A stretch of 64,000 nucleotides of DNA from Culturomica massiliensis (GTDB lineage: Bacteria; Bacteroidota; Bacteroidia; Bacteroidales; Marinifilaceae): contig NZ_LT594621.1 of NCBI RefSeq assembly GCF_900091655.1, positions 2,624,532 to 2,688,531 of the forward strand. Reading direction: 5' to 3'. The translations under genes and the position numbers were made by a program. A model generated the notes under the pieces. That model had not been told where the DNA came from. It saw nothing but the letters and a program-made list of their open reading frames with translations, and searched no databases. Each line of letters opens with the position of its first letter. The first letter of the stretch is position 1. This document shows, piece after piece, positions 63,804 to 64,000 of the stretch.

Positions 63804-64000
63804 TTAGTCAACGTTTTCAGGTGACCAATTCCACGGCTCCAGGAGACCGGTTTCTTTATTAACGAAGCGTTCATCCTCTTTCATCTTGCGGATAAGTTTG
63901 GTCAGATCCGGTAAGTCATAACAATTGTTAGCTTCGATGTCTGCGAGTAGTTCATGGTCGTTAAAAAAAGCACTCCAAAAACAATCTACAATTCCGATAT
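63804..64000 (-). CDS. hypothetical protein, C-terminal part (starts beyond window)
   Basis: An open frame runs in from the right edge and stops at TAA 63804-63806. The visible 65 residues end LLEPWNWSPENVD and include DLPDLTKLIRKMKEDERF. No family was recognised. It is followed directly by the palindrome at 63739-63793. Confidence 0.55.
   Translation of the reverse strand, partial: IGIVDCFWSAFFNDHELLADIEANNCYDLPDLTKLIRKMKEDERFVNKETGLLEPWNWSPENVD

Noticed and set aside
1..64000. Insertion sequence, prophage or integrase
   Set aside because: No transposase, integrase or phage structural gene was recognised in any frame; only the palindrome at the right end hints at a mobile element.

Overview
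The window looks like a chromosomal segment of an anaerobic, amino-acid-fermenting member of the Bacteroidales. Support comes from TAnnTTTG-type promoters with few Shine-Dalgarno sequences, an ECF sigma/FecR/SusC/SusD locus, a type III glutamine synthetase, DUF4302, DUF3078 and DUF1573 proteins, and a full lysine-to-butyrate operon. That combination fits Odoribacter, Butyricimonas or Porphyromonas-like bacteria. The genus is an inference; no database search was possible.

Layout. 1-5158 (minus strand): the start of an Ig-like lipoprotein, ComF, a GH16-fold protein whose catalytic motif has decayed, a TonB-like protein and a LolC/E-type permease. 5510-9825 (plus): an aminotransferase and a four-subunit 2-oxoacid:ferredoxin oxidoreductase. 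10047-10922: a coiled-coil lipoprotein. 11211-26284 (minus): a 15-gene cluster for lysine fermentation, read as CoA-transferase A, kal, kce, kdd, kamA, kamB, kamC, kamD, kamE, CoA-transferase B, bcd, etfB, etfA, crt, hbd, and closed by a hairpin terminator. 26511-33988: housekeeping genes (ndk, rnhB, a GH3-like protein, a methyltransferase, glnN). 34389-44761 (plus): ECF sigma factor, FecR anti-sigma factor, SusC with an STN domain, SusD, a zinc metallopeptidase lipoprotein and two DUF4302 lipoproteins, probably a peptide- or protein-acquisition locus. 45063-57730: PLP-type kinase, HAD phosphatase, pyrF, prfA, an epimerase, OsmC, YraN, a one-domain glycogen-synthase-like protein, glmS, galE, an HU-CCDC81 membrane protein, pssA and DUF1573. 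57816-64000: a membrane-anchored HTH protein, a very large sensor kinase, rlmH, a CAU-anticodon tRNA, a short QueG-like protein, a 23-bp perfect palindrome, and a partial gene at the edge.

How it fits together. Peptides could enter through the SusCD locus. Lysine would be converted through beta-lysine, 3,5-diaminohexanoate and 3-keto-5-aminohexanoate to acetoacetate and 3-aminobutyryl-CoA, then to butyrate. Other amino acids could be transaminated and oxidised by the ferredoxin oxidoreductase. Glutamine synthetase III can reassimilate ammonium, and the PLP-type kinase could supply cofactor to the aminomutases. No transposase, CRISPR array, prophage or rRNA is visible. The least explained elements are the pseudo-GH16 protein, a family of AT-rich intergenic palindromes, the multi-sensor kinase, a probable leaderless HU-like gene and the GC-rich palindrome at the right end.
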